Assembly: GCA_003313425.1 (NCBI GenBank)
Contig: NHZP01000082.1
Location: forward strand, 62,001-126,000
Reading direction: 5' to 3'
Source of the DNA: Pseudopyrenochaeta lycopersici
Taxonomy: Eukaryota; Ascomycota; Dothideomycetes; Pleosporales; Pseudopyrenochaetaceae
DNA: 64,000 nt
Shown here in pieces: positions 26,523 through 37,210 of this stretch. The position numbers were made by a program, and so were the translations under genes. The notes under the pieces were generated by a model, which was given only the letters and a program-made list of their open reading frames with translations, was not told the origin of the DNA and did no database searches. Position 1 is the stretch's first letter; each line of letters starts with the position of its first letter.

Positions 26523-26954
26523 TATAAAGATTTTAAAAGCTATTAGTAAGGATAACTAATAAGACTATAAAGTTAGTTCTCTAGAATAGAGTAAGAGACT
26601 ATATAGAAGAGAGTTTAATACTAAGATAGTAAGTAGGCGCTTCTATAAAGAGTACTAAAGGTTAAGAATAATTAGTATTACTATTACTATACTATAGAGT
26701 ATAATATTAAGTTAAATATAATAAGCTATAAGGGTTTATTACTATAATCTATATATATAAGAAGTCTTATAAGACTATATTATTCTTACTAAGTCTTATA
26801 TAGAGACTAAGTATTAGCGTGTAAGATTCTTAAGACTCTAAGACTCGTAACAAGTTACGTATTCCTTCCTAGGCGCAGCCTTGTGCCTAGCGCACGTACT
26901 AGGCCGCGGGGCTTCTTAAGGCGGTTGTCCCTTAGTATATTCTGGATTGTAACA
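26523..26954 (-). repeat. 5' LTR of the second gypsy-type element
   Basis: Starts TATAAAGATT, from an original TGTAAAG, and ends TCTGGATTGTAACA. It is homologous to 18538-18970 and keeps a more GC-rich 3' part (near 26870-26945). Confidence 0.85.
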
Positions 26955-27800
26955 GGTCCTTATTAGCTTTAATATATTTTAATATCTTATTTATACTTAT
27001 TAGTATTCTTTAAGTATGTTAATTCCTACTATCCTTTAGATATTAATAATCTATTTATAAATTATAGTACTAAAGAAGTAGTAGTTACGCTAAATATACG
27101 CTAATACTATACTCTAAATATATATTAATAGTAACTAATAGTTAGCCTATTCTCTATTATATTTCTTCTTATTAATCTTATAGGCTTTAAGTTATACCTT
27201 ATAATTATCTTAATTAGCTTTCTATATTTCTTAGCTTTTAGGTAATAAGTCTAATAGTTTTATTAGTGTAGCTAGAGTTATATTAGTTTAGCCTAAGTTT
27301 CATCTTATTAGCTAGCTTAATAATCTAACTTAGTTACCCTAAGAGTTTAATAACGCGCTAGGTACTAGTTATTAGATTATAGCTAGTACGTAGTTAGCTA
27401 ATTAAGGTAGGACTAGGAGGATTAGTTTTAGTAAAGGTTCTCTAGTTCTATTAGAGTCTATAATTACTTATATATTATAGAACTCTACTTTTACTTTAAG
27501 TTATAGTAACTATAGCGTGTAGTTTATATACTTAGTAAGGATAATTATAGCGTTATATACGCTAGTAATATTTACGTAAGATATAGTTCTTACTTATTAT
27601 AGAGTTGGTAAGACTCTTAATTATTAGAATTTAATAAATCTTTTTAGTTATAATTATAGATAAGAATTAATTAGATTTTTATTAGTTCTATTCTCTCTCC
27701 CTTTTAAACATAGACCTAATATATTAGTAATATATAGGTAATACTGTCTACGATGCAGTATTTGTATACTTCAGTTTTTATGCCTCTTATCTGACACCTG
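26955..27800. other. AT-rich RIP-mutated DNA between two transposons
   Basis: Stops in all frames and no recognised family. Composition becomes more balanced after about 27750, just before the hAT-like end. Confidence 0.5.
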
Positions 27801-27888
27801 TAGAGGTGCGCAAAGTTGGTGGGATAGCCCGCTCGCCTACATGGCCCGCTCGCTTGCTATGTACGTTAGCTATTTAGGTATTCTTTAT

Positions 27889-29363
27889 GTATAACTTTAT
27901 GTAGGTAAAGTAGTTAGACTTATTTAAAGAGCAGGAGATTATAGTATAAGATAGCCTAGTTAAAGCTACTAAAGCCTTATAGTAGATATTTTAAGTTATA
28001 GGTCCTCTAGGTAAGCTTTATAATATTATTATCTTTATTTAAGTATTAAGTAGCTATACTTCGGCTTTTATTAACTTAGTAAGAAGGTTAATTCTACTAG
28101 ATAATTATATAAGATAAAATAGCTAAATAAATATATATAAGGTTATACTTAAGTATAAAAGTAAAATTAATAAGTTCTATAAAGCTTATTAGGCTAACTT
28201 AAAAGATAACTTCCTCTCTCTTATAGACTAGTAAAGGATTTATACTATCTAAATATTTTTAGGGCTATTCTATAAAGTAACCCTATACTATTAAAGATAT
28301 AAAGTAATAATTAACTTTATACTCTTTACTATAGATATACTAATTAAATACTTTAAATTATCTCTTAAAGAATTTAAAAATAATAAGAAGCTCTATGCTT
28401 AGATTAATAGTAGCTAAGAGACTCTTAATAAGTATTATAGTAAGATAGATAACTTTTTTCTTTATACTACTAGTATTATACTTTATCTAAACTAGTATAT
28501 AAAGTATATTTAAAGTAACTAGAAAGTATCTTAGTAAAAAAAGGCTATTAATAGAGTTAGAAAGCTTTAGCAGGGCTACTAGGATAGTACACACCTTCTT
28601 ATAATACTGCTTTACAAAGCTAAAGTGAAATAAGAGACTTAAAAGCTGATCTCTACATTCTATAAGATTACATAAGACCTAGAGGGTTCCTCTTAGCTAG
28701 GGTGGCAAATGGGTATACATTGGGTTCTACGCAAATTTTTTTACCTTTTCTACCGTAACTCTACGAAAACTAGTCCAAATTAGGAAATTTTTGAATAATT
28801 TAGATAGATCTAAGCGTAAGCTATAGCTATGTAATACAAATGTGTTGTATATCTGTAATATTACGTAATTTATTAAGGTACCCGTGTTTGCTACCAACCT
28901 CAGGGTTATGAATCTTGGGTACCTAAATAAATTACGTATTATTACAGATATAAAAACATTTGTATTACATAGCTATAGTTTACGCTTAGGGCTATCTAAA
29001 TTATTAAAATTTTCCTAATTTGGACCAGTTTTCGTAGAGTTACGGTAGAAAAACAAAATCGACTTGTATACCCATTTACCACGCTACTCTTAGCTACGCA
29101 GCCTAGATAAGTTTAATAACTATTGCGATTAAGAGCCTTATAACCTTAGGAATATAAGTGCTATTAAGTAGTAGCTATAAGATCTATAGAAAACACGCTT
29201 CCTAAGGTTATTAATAATAGCACTTAATATCCTCTTAATCCTAGTAATAAGTAATAAGGCAGAGCGAGTCTTTCTAGGAGCTTGTTGTATAATCTTATAC
29301 GATAGAGCGCAGCTATCAGCTTAAATAATTAAGATACTTAAATGTATGAAAAGCTGGCATTGA
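27889..29363 (+). pseudogene. hAT transposase remnant with C-terminal dimerisation domain
   Basis: A plus-strand frame with many RIP-type stops reads like the C-terminal half of fungal hAT transposases. The part before the MITE contains FKEQE, LIKYF and NNKKLYA-like segments. The part after it (29095-29363) contains EPYNLRN, KTRFPRLL, SNKAERVFLGA and DRAQLSA, which is the conserved hAT dimerisation domain ending near CMKSW. The gene is thus split by the MITE and also inactivated by stops. Confidence 0.8.
28698..29086. mobile_element. Palindromic hAT-type MITE (389 bp)
   Basis: The element starts TAGGGTGGCAAATGGG and ends in its near-complement CCATTTACCACGCTA. It is flanked by an exact 8-bp target duplication CTCTTAGC at 28690-28697 and 29087-29094, the duplication length of hAT elements. 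Almost its whole length is one inverted repeat: about 185 bp on the left folds onto about 180 bp on the right around a 20-bp centre near 28895. It has no coding capacity and sits inside a hAT transposase remnant. Confidence 0.93.
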
Positions 29364-29517
29364 AACACTTGATTAGGATTCTAAATTAAAATGTGTTATC
29401 CTATGGTTGCCCTGCCAATAAGCCACAGTGAGAAGGGGGTGGCGCCTCAATGGTGGAAGTGCCAAGAGGATTAATCAGTTCCATGTCAATTCCATGCCAA
29501 TTCAAGTCAATCGTCGA

Positions 29518-29562
29518 TATCGATTGATAAGGATTGACAGGATTGAAAACCACACTGGTCGC
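29518..29562 (-). repeat. Inverted repeat at the right border of the transposon block
   Basis: The reverse complement reads GCGACCAGTGTGGTTTTCAA and then TGTCAATCCTTATCAATC, matching 15581-15631 with small gaps. It lies just downstream of the dioxygenase stop codon. Confidence 0.55.
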
Positions 29563-29593
29563 AACCTTGCCTTCCAATATATTTCTCCCGGAT

Positions 29594-30559
29594 CTACTTT
29601 GATAACCCAGCTTGCCAGGAGCAACCCTCGCCATTCAATCCCCAACCATTAGCCCCGGCATCCTTAACGGTTGTCCTTCGCATATCGCGCTTGTACTTGC
29701 CATCATATCTCCCACCAGCAGTCGCGCGATGCAAAACAGCTCGATTATCCCACATGACCAGATCACCATTATTCTCGTATGGCACAGAGAGGAGGTATTT
29801 TGGCTGGGAAACCCACGCTAAAAGCTCATCCATCAGCGGTTGGGACTCCTTCATGGTCATGCCATCGAAATGGTGGCAGTACGTAGTAATGTAGAGATTC
29901 TTCCTGCCCGATCCGTCGTGCTCTTGTACAAGGCGGTGACGCGACATTGGGGAATCAAGAGGCTCGATGTGGGCAAAGAACTCAGGGGCCGCAAGTTTTC
30001 GATTGTGCATGAGGGAGCAGTTTGTCACGATGTCTTTGATTCGGTCCTTCATGTCTTCTGGGAGATCTTCGTAGGCGGTCCTCGAATCTAAGTATTGGGT
30101 TTCTCCTCCCATTCCCTTCGGAGGAAGCTCAACTGCACGAAGCAATGAATACGAGCATCTCTGCGGATTGTATGCCATGTCCGCATGCCATAGTGTATTG
30201 CCCAGGTTGGCAGCTTTTCGAGCTGGGTCGACATCTGTTAGAACAGCGCCATGCTCGTCGAGGTTCGAGACATCAAAGATTTCCGGCTGATGAGGGAATC
30301 TCATGGCGCGACCAGCCTTGATGTGAGCCTTGACATCGTCCAGCTCGCCAAAGCGACGGGAAAACTTAATGTGCGTTTCATTATCAAGGCTCGCACTGCG
30401 GAAGACTAGGACTCCGTATTTGGTGATGGCGTCTACGATGTCATTGATGACTGTTTGATCAATGTTGAGTCCCCATTGCATTCCCTCGACTTCGGCACCG
30501 AAGGTCTTGTGGAGAGGTCGGAAGGAAAGGTTGGTAGATGGAAGTGTAGCAGAAGGCAT
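29594..30559 (-). CDS. TauD/TfdA-type Fe(II)/2-oxoglutarate dioxygenase
   Basis: Single exon, 321 aa. Enzymes of this family hydroxylate or desaturate a substrate while turning 2-oxoglutarate into succinate and CO2. The iron triad is visible: His125 and Asp127 in LWHADMAYNP, and His277 in MWDNRAVLHRA. Arginines around 291-295 (RDMRRTTV) are placed to bind 2-oxoglutarate. Length and motif order fit the whole family, so the gene looks complete and functional. It is the first gene after the transposon block, with its stop codon only about 230 bp from the hAT remnant. Its upstream region carries TTTTCCGA at 30771-30778, shared with other cluster promoters. The substrate is unknown; hydroxylation of a cluster intermediate is inferred from context only. 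Confidence 0.9.
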   Translation of the reverse strand: MPSATLPSTNLSFRPLHKTFGAEVEGMQWGLNIDQTVINDIVDAITKYGVLVFRSASLDNETHIKFSRRFGELDDVKAHIKAGRAMRFPHQPEIFDVSNLDEHGAVLTDVDPARKAANLGNTLWHADMAYNPQRCSYSLLRAVELPPKGMGGETQYLDSRTAYEDLPEDMKDRIKDIVTNCSLMHNRKLAAPEFFAHIEPLDSPMSRHRLVQEHDGSGRKNLYITTYCHHFDGMTMKESQPLMDELLAWVSQPKYLLSVPYENNGDLVMWDNRAVLHRATAGGRYDGKYKRDMRRTTVKDAGANGWGLNGEGCSWQAGLSK

Positions 30560-31087
30560 CTTCGTTGTGGTAACTACGTGTGAGTTTGCCTCAACGCTGT
30601 ATAGCTAGTGGTCATTAAGAATTCCAAGACATCTACATATACCACCCCAAGCCTGATCCAGGTGCTAGTCACACTGGCTTGCCACTCTGCATTCAGAGTC
30701 TCTCTGCCAATTGCCGATATTTCCGCCTTCTCTGCAAGGTATTCCAGGATGCAGAGGGAGGCCGGCTGTATTTTCCGATTGTCGCTAGATGTTCAGAAGA
30801 AGCTCCTGCGCTCGGCTATGGCGTGCCTGGCGTGAGACGTCCTTTTCTCTCTAACGCATCCCCCGCATGTGCAAGATGAGCATGGAGTGGAATTCACTGT
30901 GCCGATCCGTCAGCTGGCAGCTATGTTGAAAATTGAGGACATGGGATGACACGATATTGCTGAATCGGATGAAACAAACCACTGGACATCGGGTATCATT
31001 TTGTGAGCGAGGGAATATATTAAGTTTTCATAGTAAGGCATAGTTAGAGACAGACAGAGTATAAACAATGTCCCAACCTTGGAGCCC
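30560..31087. promoter_or_regulatory. Promoter of the dioxygenase gene and 3' flank of the mpaB-like gene
   Basis: 528 bp with balanced composition. TTTTCCGA at 30771-30778 lies about 215 bp upstream of the dioxygenase start. The short frames on the plus strand here have no recognisable domain. Confidence 0.4.
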
Positions 31088-32622
31088 TCAGACTTTTGAG
31101 GGCTGAATTTGGCGAGACAACTGCATCATAAGGGTCACGCCTAACCCAGCAAATAGCACCCCAAAGATAACAAGGATGAGGAAACTGTAAAATCCCACTC
31201 TCTCCAGTGTGGTTGTACCGCGCCAGACTTCCTCTGATTCCTGCTTCTCGATACCCATCTTCTTGCCAGCTTGAGGAACGTACTTGAATTCGTACTTGTA
31301 TCCTCCATTCAATGTGTCCTTATTTTCAACGATATATGACCAGAAAAGATTCCGACTGTTCTGTAGAGATGTAAGCAAAATTCACTGACTTGGTTGGATG
31401 AACTCACCTCAATCATCCATTGATCAAATGAAGGAATGGACCGAGAAACATATGTCACCAATGCCAAAAGCCAGCACTGGCCTCTAATAACAGCCTTCCA
31501 ATACAGCCCCGGCCTTTGCAAGCCAATATCATCACAAAGCTCATCGCCGTTGATAAACCGTGAGCCAGCTTCGAAGAACTCCCGTGGTGCGTAGACAGGA
31601 GCAACGCCGTCTAGCGCAGCAATAAGATTCTGTGCCAGGGCTCGTGAGTTCTTGGTTGGCTTCATGCAATCATAAAGCATGGATTCCATGGTTGCATGAG
31701 CCTTCTCAGGTGTTTCCAAGACGTTGTATGGAACCCCGAGGACGTAGCCGACCCATCGCCAGAGCGCAATATAATCTAGCGCTTCCTGCTTGCGGACATA
31801 AATACCCTGACGAGGAAGGGCAAGCCAAACGAGATTTGTCGAGAAGGCACAAATGGACTGGATGGAGTCAAGCTTGCTGATTGGCACACCAAACTCGGCG
31901 ATGTTGAAATATCCTGGGTGCTGTGATTCTAGTTTGAGGATTCGGCTCCGCACCGAGGCGTGCAGCAGTCGCACACGAATCGCTGAAGCAAAGCCATCGC
32001 CACCGGGCTGAACGGACTCGACGCTCTTGGTCACTTGTAGAATGATCTGGAACGTTTCGAAAAGGCGACGTTTTGCCAGCTTGACTGAGTGCCCTCCAGT
32101 TCTGACGAGCGTCTCTGCAGGCCGATAGGAGGACCCCTGTGGACAACCATCAGACTAGACCATGGTAGCAATATCGATCGATTCACAACTTACAGTGGAT
32201 GCAAATAGGCCTTGAAAAGCGAATCCAGCTATGGCCCCAGGTGCATACCGGTAGAAGACTTCCTGGCCACGTTTGACCTGGTCCCAATCCACCCAGGACG
32301 GTACGGTATTGACTTCATCCCACAAAGTTTTCATTCGGTCGTCTTTGTGATGGTTATCGCGCAGTAGGGCATAGGTATCGCGATCTGGCTGAGGGTTTTC
32401 CGCTTTGCTCTTAGCATACCAGCCGACGCGCGGAGGTGGAGGCGGGAACAGCGAGTCAAGCGCAGCAAGCGCTTCGGAGCCAACGATATCATATTCGTGC
32501 TTGAGTGGGTCGAGTTGCTCTTTTGTGAGATGTCTGTCGGTGACGCGAAATTTGTAGCCATATGTGGTTAAGAACTGTGGGCGATTATGTGGCCCATAAC
32601 CGGCTCCCTGAGCTTTCGACAT
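31088..32622 (-). CDS. mpaB/rubber-oxygenase-like (DUF2236) membrane oxygenase
   Basis: Three exons: 32194-32622, 31408-32136, 31088-31360 (476 aa), with introns of 57 and 47 bp. The family includes the ER-bound oxygenase MpaB, which cleaves a farnesyl side chain in mycophenolic acid biosynthesis, and bacterial latex-clearing protein, a haem-dependent oxygenase that cuts polyisoprene. Here LVRTGGHSV (about 153-161) and VRLLHASVR (His202, the expected haem-ligand position) are present, followed by FGVPISKLDSIQ, the usual G-PI-D block. A hydrophobic helix at about 441-465 near the C-terminus suggests membrane anchoring. ATG at 32622 is chosen over an upstream in-frame ATG because the 17 residues between look non-coding. 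Cleavage of an isoprenoid double bond is plausible but unproven. Confidence 0.85.
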
Positions 32623-33057
32623 TGTTGTATTATGAATGCCCAAACGGAAAAAGGCGACTAGGAACAAAATCAACTAATGATAGCACAATACACTGTCTGG
32701 AGTTGGGATAGTCCGGTAAGTCCGTTGCAGCCTGGCACTGATGACAGGCCACTTACACAGTGTCGGTGGTAGTACAACGATGGGGGTCGCAGGAGATAAC
32801 CTGCTTTCGGCTACATTTTCCGCGTTTCCGAGGTGGAGATTGGCCAACCGCAACATATGCATTGCCAATAACATGTGAGATGATTTTGGACTGCTTCGGG
32901 GGCCGAGAATCGTAAACAGCCCCAGTGACTTTCACAAAAGATCACAGCTACTGTTGACCAGTCAAGGCAGATTTTGTGTGAGAATCAATTGATCAGTGAT
33001 GTCTCTAGCTCAATGAATGCCGTCTCGAATGCATATCTGGACACGGGTTCCAAATGA
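32623..33057. promoter_or_regulatory. Promoter of the mpaB-like gene
   Basis: 435 bp upstream of the mpaB-like gene and downstream of the hydrolase. It holds GTCCGGTAAGTCCG near 32711, TTTTCCGC near 32816 and TTTCCGA at 32825-32831. No gene is seen. Confidence 0.4.
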
Positions 33058-34393
33058 CTACCTGCCAATGAAACCATCAATTGCTGCTGCCATATCATCC
33101 GCATACTTTTGCGTCGCCGAGAGCGCAGTGAAGTAGTTAAAGGCGTGTGGGAGGCCGGGATAAATATCGACTTGTACGGAAACACTGTGTACGTCTCAGC
33201 AAGAAGCAAAGTAGCACTTAGAAATACGTTTATGTTGTACATACCCAGCATCTTTAAGCTTATCTGCATACGCAAGGCCTTCGTCACGCAGAGGGTCCAT
33301 TCCTGCAACTTGGAGGTATGCTGGAGCCAGATCCTTGAAGTTCGCTGCTAGTAGAGGCGACATTTCTGGGTTCGCGGGATTGTCTAATTTGAGATTCTGG
33401 TAAAACAGTTCCATGGAGCGCTTACAAAGCACCGGTGCATCTTTCATCTCATCCATACTATGAAGCTCCAGCTCTGGCGGGTAGTGCTCCAAGTGGCAGA
33501 CTGACGGTATGCGAAGGATCTGGCCCTTCAAAGGCACAGCACCATCGCGAGCACGATGTGCGATCACCGCAGTCTGTGACAGCCATTAGTACTTTGCAAT
33601 GGGTGACGTGATGCATTCTCACAAGGTTAGCGCCAGAGCTGCTCCCTCCTATAATGATAGCTGATATATCGATATGCAGTCTATCTGCCTCTGCTCGTAC
33701 CTGATGCCTGTTGTTAGCTTGCAAAGGCTCAGTATATGTTGACTCGACGTCCGTCCTACCCACTGTAAAGATTCCCATGCATCATCGAGACCTCTTGGAA
33801 AGGGAAATTCTGGAGCCCTATTCGAGATAAGCGCGCAGGCCAAGCAGACTGCGGCCGCCATGTGCTGGATTCAAAGAGGTCTTACAGACGGTAATCAATG
33901 CTGATAACAACGACGGAGTTTTTCACGCAGGTCACACGACAAACAATATCCTCTCCATCAAGATCGCCCAGAGTCCAACCTCCTCCGTGGATACTATCCG
34001 TCAAAAGTTGGTTAGTCACCCCATGTACCACGAGTAACCAAACGTACTAGATTACAGCGGGTCCTGGAGTGGAGCGAGCAGTTGGGGTGTAGATTCGCAA
34101 GGCAATGCTGGATCCATCAGAAGTTGGCATCCTCTCGTCTCGTACATTGAGGCCATCTGTGAGCATTGGTTGACTCCCCGCTGAAGCTTTCTTGAGTTCT
34201 GCCATGGTGTTGCGCATGTGCTCCGTTGAGCCTGTGAGTACTGGAATTACATTACGATACTGGGCATAGAACTGCAAGGTAATTGTCAGACATTGCATAC
34301 TCAAGAAGATCTTAAACACCGATTGGGACCACCTACATCTTCCCATTCCTTGAGCGGGGCTGCTAGATGAGCGTACTTAGATGGAGGTGTCAT
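33058..34393 (-). CDS. Alpha/beta hydrolase of the HSL/esterase family
   Basis: Seven exons: 34337-34393, 34048-34271, 33886-33993, 33760-33817, 33623-33700, 33245-33573, 33058-33184 (326 aa). All junctions keep phase. The oxyanion-hole motif HGGGW is at 96-100. The nucleophile elbow is GSSSG with Ser170; the usual GDSAG is changed but the Ser is kept. Asp268 in GMDPLRDEG and His298 in GLPHAFN complete the triad. The ATG at 34393 is preferred because the exon [14 protein letters not shown] fits the family N-terminus and splices cleanly. The gene is divergent from BVMO 2 with 423 bp between. BVMO-hydrolase pairs typically make and then open a lactone or ester, so that is the likely role here. 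Confidence 0.88.
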
Positions 34394-34816
34394 CTGTGCG
34401 TAACTGAGCTTATTGAGCGTGGGTCAAGTCAGAGGGTGAGCAAAGTCTGGCAAAAAATGTGCTAGTGAGGCGTGACTATGTGCGGCCGTCAGTATTCCTG
34501 CCGCTGCCTGCTTATTATCATCCCGGAAAATGGACATGCGGTGACCGTTCCTTGCAGGCTGGGTTCGGCTACGGAACGTACTAAACTATGTATAATTCTC
34601 AATCAGGCAATTCTGATCGGCTGACCATTTTCAACAAACGCCACATCTGACAGCAGGGGTTTTTTTCGACATGTATGCTGTCTAAGTAGCATTTATACTA
34701 TTTAATAGCCTGAGAAAGTACTTGTGTCAGGCCGCTCAAGCTGTGACAATCCCCTGCGAACCCTTGCCCGCACTCATATTTCTTCCCTCCCATCAACGAA
34801 GTAAGCAATTTCCACC
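34394..34816. promoter_or_regulatory. Bidirectional promoter of hydrolase and BVMO 2
   Basis: 423 bp between two divergent genes. TCCCGGAAAATGG lies near 34521 and CTACGGAACG near 34572. BVMO 2 starts in a strong fungal context, CACCATGG, at 34813-34820. Confidence 0.45.
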
Positions 34817-36979
34817 ATGGGTTCAGATCACCCGAACGGACTCGGGACTGCAGTTTATAGTGTAACGGAGGAGAGATTGGGCGAGCCACGCCATTTGAAG
34901 GTTATCATGATTGGAGGTGGCGCAAGCGGCTTGAATTTGGCTCGGCACATGGAACTGCATATGCAAAACTACGAGTTGACTGTCTACGAAAAAAATGCAG
35001 ATATTGGGGGCACGTGGTTTGAGAACAGGTCCGTAATATGCTTTTCTTATAAAAGTGGCTTTGGAAATTGCTCATCTGGGCTAGATATCCCGGATGTGCA
35101 TGCGACATTCCCTCACACAACTATCAATTCACCTGGGAGCCTAATCCAAACTGGTCGCATTTGTAAGTCCATGCGGGAAGTGATTAAACAAGAGGCTTTT
35201 AGTAAGTCAATCTTTAGCTACTCTACCTCCGCGGAAATCCATTGTTACTTCAAAGAAGTGGCAACGAAATATGGACTTTACAAGTACATCAAACTCGAGC
35301 ACTTCGTCTCAGGCGCTGTGTGGGATGAAGAAAAGGGTATTTGGAATGTCGAGATCAAAGATCTGAGAAATGACCAGACATTGAAAGACTGGGGCCATGT
35401 TCTTATCAATGGCTCCGGTGTATTGAAGTATGGGCATTTGTCCAAGTGAATGACACATAAAAGGGCTAATCTGGACGATAGCAACTGGCAATGGCCCAAT
35501 ATTCCGGGGCTCCACACTTTCAAGGGGACCCTAATGCATAGTGCTGCCTGGAAGGATGACTACAATCTCACTGACAAGACTGTAGCCGTGTTGGGTTGCG
35601 GCTCTTCGGGTGTACAAATCGTACCAACAATCCAGCCAAGTAAGGGCTTGCACAACACTCATTCATGAGGCTTCATCTGACTGTATATCTTGTTGGTAGT
35701 CGTCAAACATCTCACCACCTTTATTCGAACGCAAACATGGATTACGGCAGGGTTCGCGCAAGACCATGCTGGACCGGGTGGAGCGAATTTCAAATGTGAG
35801 TTCACGTTCTAATCAATGTTGCAACAGGTCTGTACTAACCATCCATGCGATTTAGTCAGTGAGGAGCAAAAAGAAGAGTGGCGAAAGAACCCGGAGAAGT
35901 ACCTCACCTACCGGAAACAGATTGAAGGAGAATTGAACACCCGGTTTCAATTTGTAAGCTAAGTATTCATTCGGTTCTCGATCACGTAGAATGAGGGTCT
36001 AAACAAATCACAGATCATTGCGGATAGCCAAGAGCAAGCAGAGGCCAAACAGTACTCTATCAATGAAATGAGAACAAAGCTCAAAAACTCAGAACTGGAG
36101 AAACACATGATCCCGGACTTCGCAGTTGGCTGTCGCCGTCCGACACCTGGTAATGGTTACTTGGAAGCCTTGTCAATGGAAAATGTTCGGGTCGTGACAA
36201 ACCATATTGAAGAAATTGTTCCAGAAGGCATCAAGTTAACCACAGGCGAGGTCGTTGGGATTGATACGTTCATCTGTGCGTCTATACTCTCAAAAGCCAT
36301 TAGCCTTGCGGTACTGTGTTCCATGCTAATGTCAATCCATAGGTGCAACCGGATTCGACATTTCCTTCTCTCCTCGCTTCAAGATGATTGGCCGTAATGG
36401 CAAAGATCTTGCAACAGAATGGAAGCCAGGGCCAGCTGCATATCTCTCTGTCGCTGTTGCAGACTTTCCAAATTATTTCAGTGCGTTGTCAACTGCCATT
36501 GCTTAAAACCCATGTCAGCACCGCTAATGATTGACTGTTTGATAGTGTATCTAGGCCCAAATGCCCCAGTTGGACACGGATCCGTGCTACCAATTATCGA
36601 GCATGCGACCAAGTACTTCATCAACTTCATGAAGAAGATTCAAACGCAACAGATCAAGGCCTTTGCACCGAAGCAGGGCGCAATCAACGATTTCGTGACT
36701 CACACGAACGAGTTCATGAAGCGCACAGCTTGGGCGACGCCTTGCCGCAGCTGGTTTAAGAATGGAACCATAGATGGCCCCATTTGGGCTTTGCATCCGG
36801 GAAGTAGGATCCACTGGTTTCATTTGCTGACTGAGCCGCGGTATGAGGATTGGCATTTTACCTACCAGACCGGTAATCGCTTCCAGTACTTGGGCAATGG
36901 CTTTTCAGTCAGAGAGGTCAAGGGTAAGGACACGACTAGGTATTTTGACTTTCCGGAGGAGGGCTATCGGGATTATTGA
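34817..36979 (+). CDS. Flavin-dependent Baeyer-Villiger monooxygenase 2
   Basis: Nine exons: 34817-35028, 35085-35162, 35218-35427, 35482-35639, 35700-35795, 35856-35953, 36014-36275, 36343-36480, 36546-36979 (561 aa), with eight introns of 54-67 bp, all in phase. The FAD motif GGGASG is at 33-38. GTWFENRYPGCACDIPSHNY spans intron 1. The complete BVMO fingerprint FKGTLMHSAAW is at 180-190, and the second Rossmann motif VLGCGSSGVQ follows. The GCACDIPSHNYQFTW signature differs from BVMO 1, so the two belong to different subfamilies and are not recent duplicates. The many introns also contrast with three in BVMO 1. It probably oxidises a ketone to an ester or lactone for the divergent hydrolase. 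Confidence 0.92.
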
Positions 36980-37210
36980 AGCTTTCGAAATCGAGTCGCG
37001 CATTTAAAGAGTAAAGAGCAGAGGCGTATATGACTATACTGTACCCAATGCACAGAATTGTTCACCTAGGCCAGAAAATTTGCGTTAACACCGCGCAGGT
37101 TGCGCGGTCTCAATGATTAGCCAAACTCGGTTATCAACCCCCACTGTATTCAATTTCATATAGCACTAAGATATAGCCCATGTGTCGCAGTCTGAAAGTT
37201 CCCATCATAC

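Larger units (their letters stand above)
18538..26954 (-). mobile_element. RIP-degraded gypsy-type LTR retrotransposon with nested insertion
   Basis: LTRs of about 433 bp (18538-18970) and 432 bp (26523-26954) are clearly homologous. The right one keeps its TG/CA-type end, GTAACA. A purine tract (minus-strand GAGAAGGGGGATAG) abuts the left LTR, so the element is coded on the minus strand. Minus-strand translation near 21820-21850 gives an RT block resembling YLDDILI, with RNase H-like sequence downstream, all broken by stops. A Tc1/mariner element (22562-23913) has inserted into the internal region. I could not find a matching 5-bp target duplication. Confidence 0.85.
27801..29363 (+). mobile_element. 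hAT-type DNA transposon, 3' end missing, interrupted by a MITE
   Basis: The left end TAGAGGTGCGCAAAG at 27801 has the form of a hAT terminal repeat. It is followed by plus-strand hAT transposase remnants that continue on both sides of the MITE at 28698-29086. I find no matching right-hand terminal repeat before the dioxygenase gene, so the 3' end appears lost. Confidence 0.7.

Noticed and set aside
29401..29634. 77-codon minus-strand frame overlapping the dioxygenase 3' end
   Set aside because: It overlaps the end of the real gene in another frame and covers the inverted border repeat; no domain.
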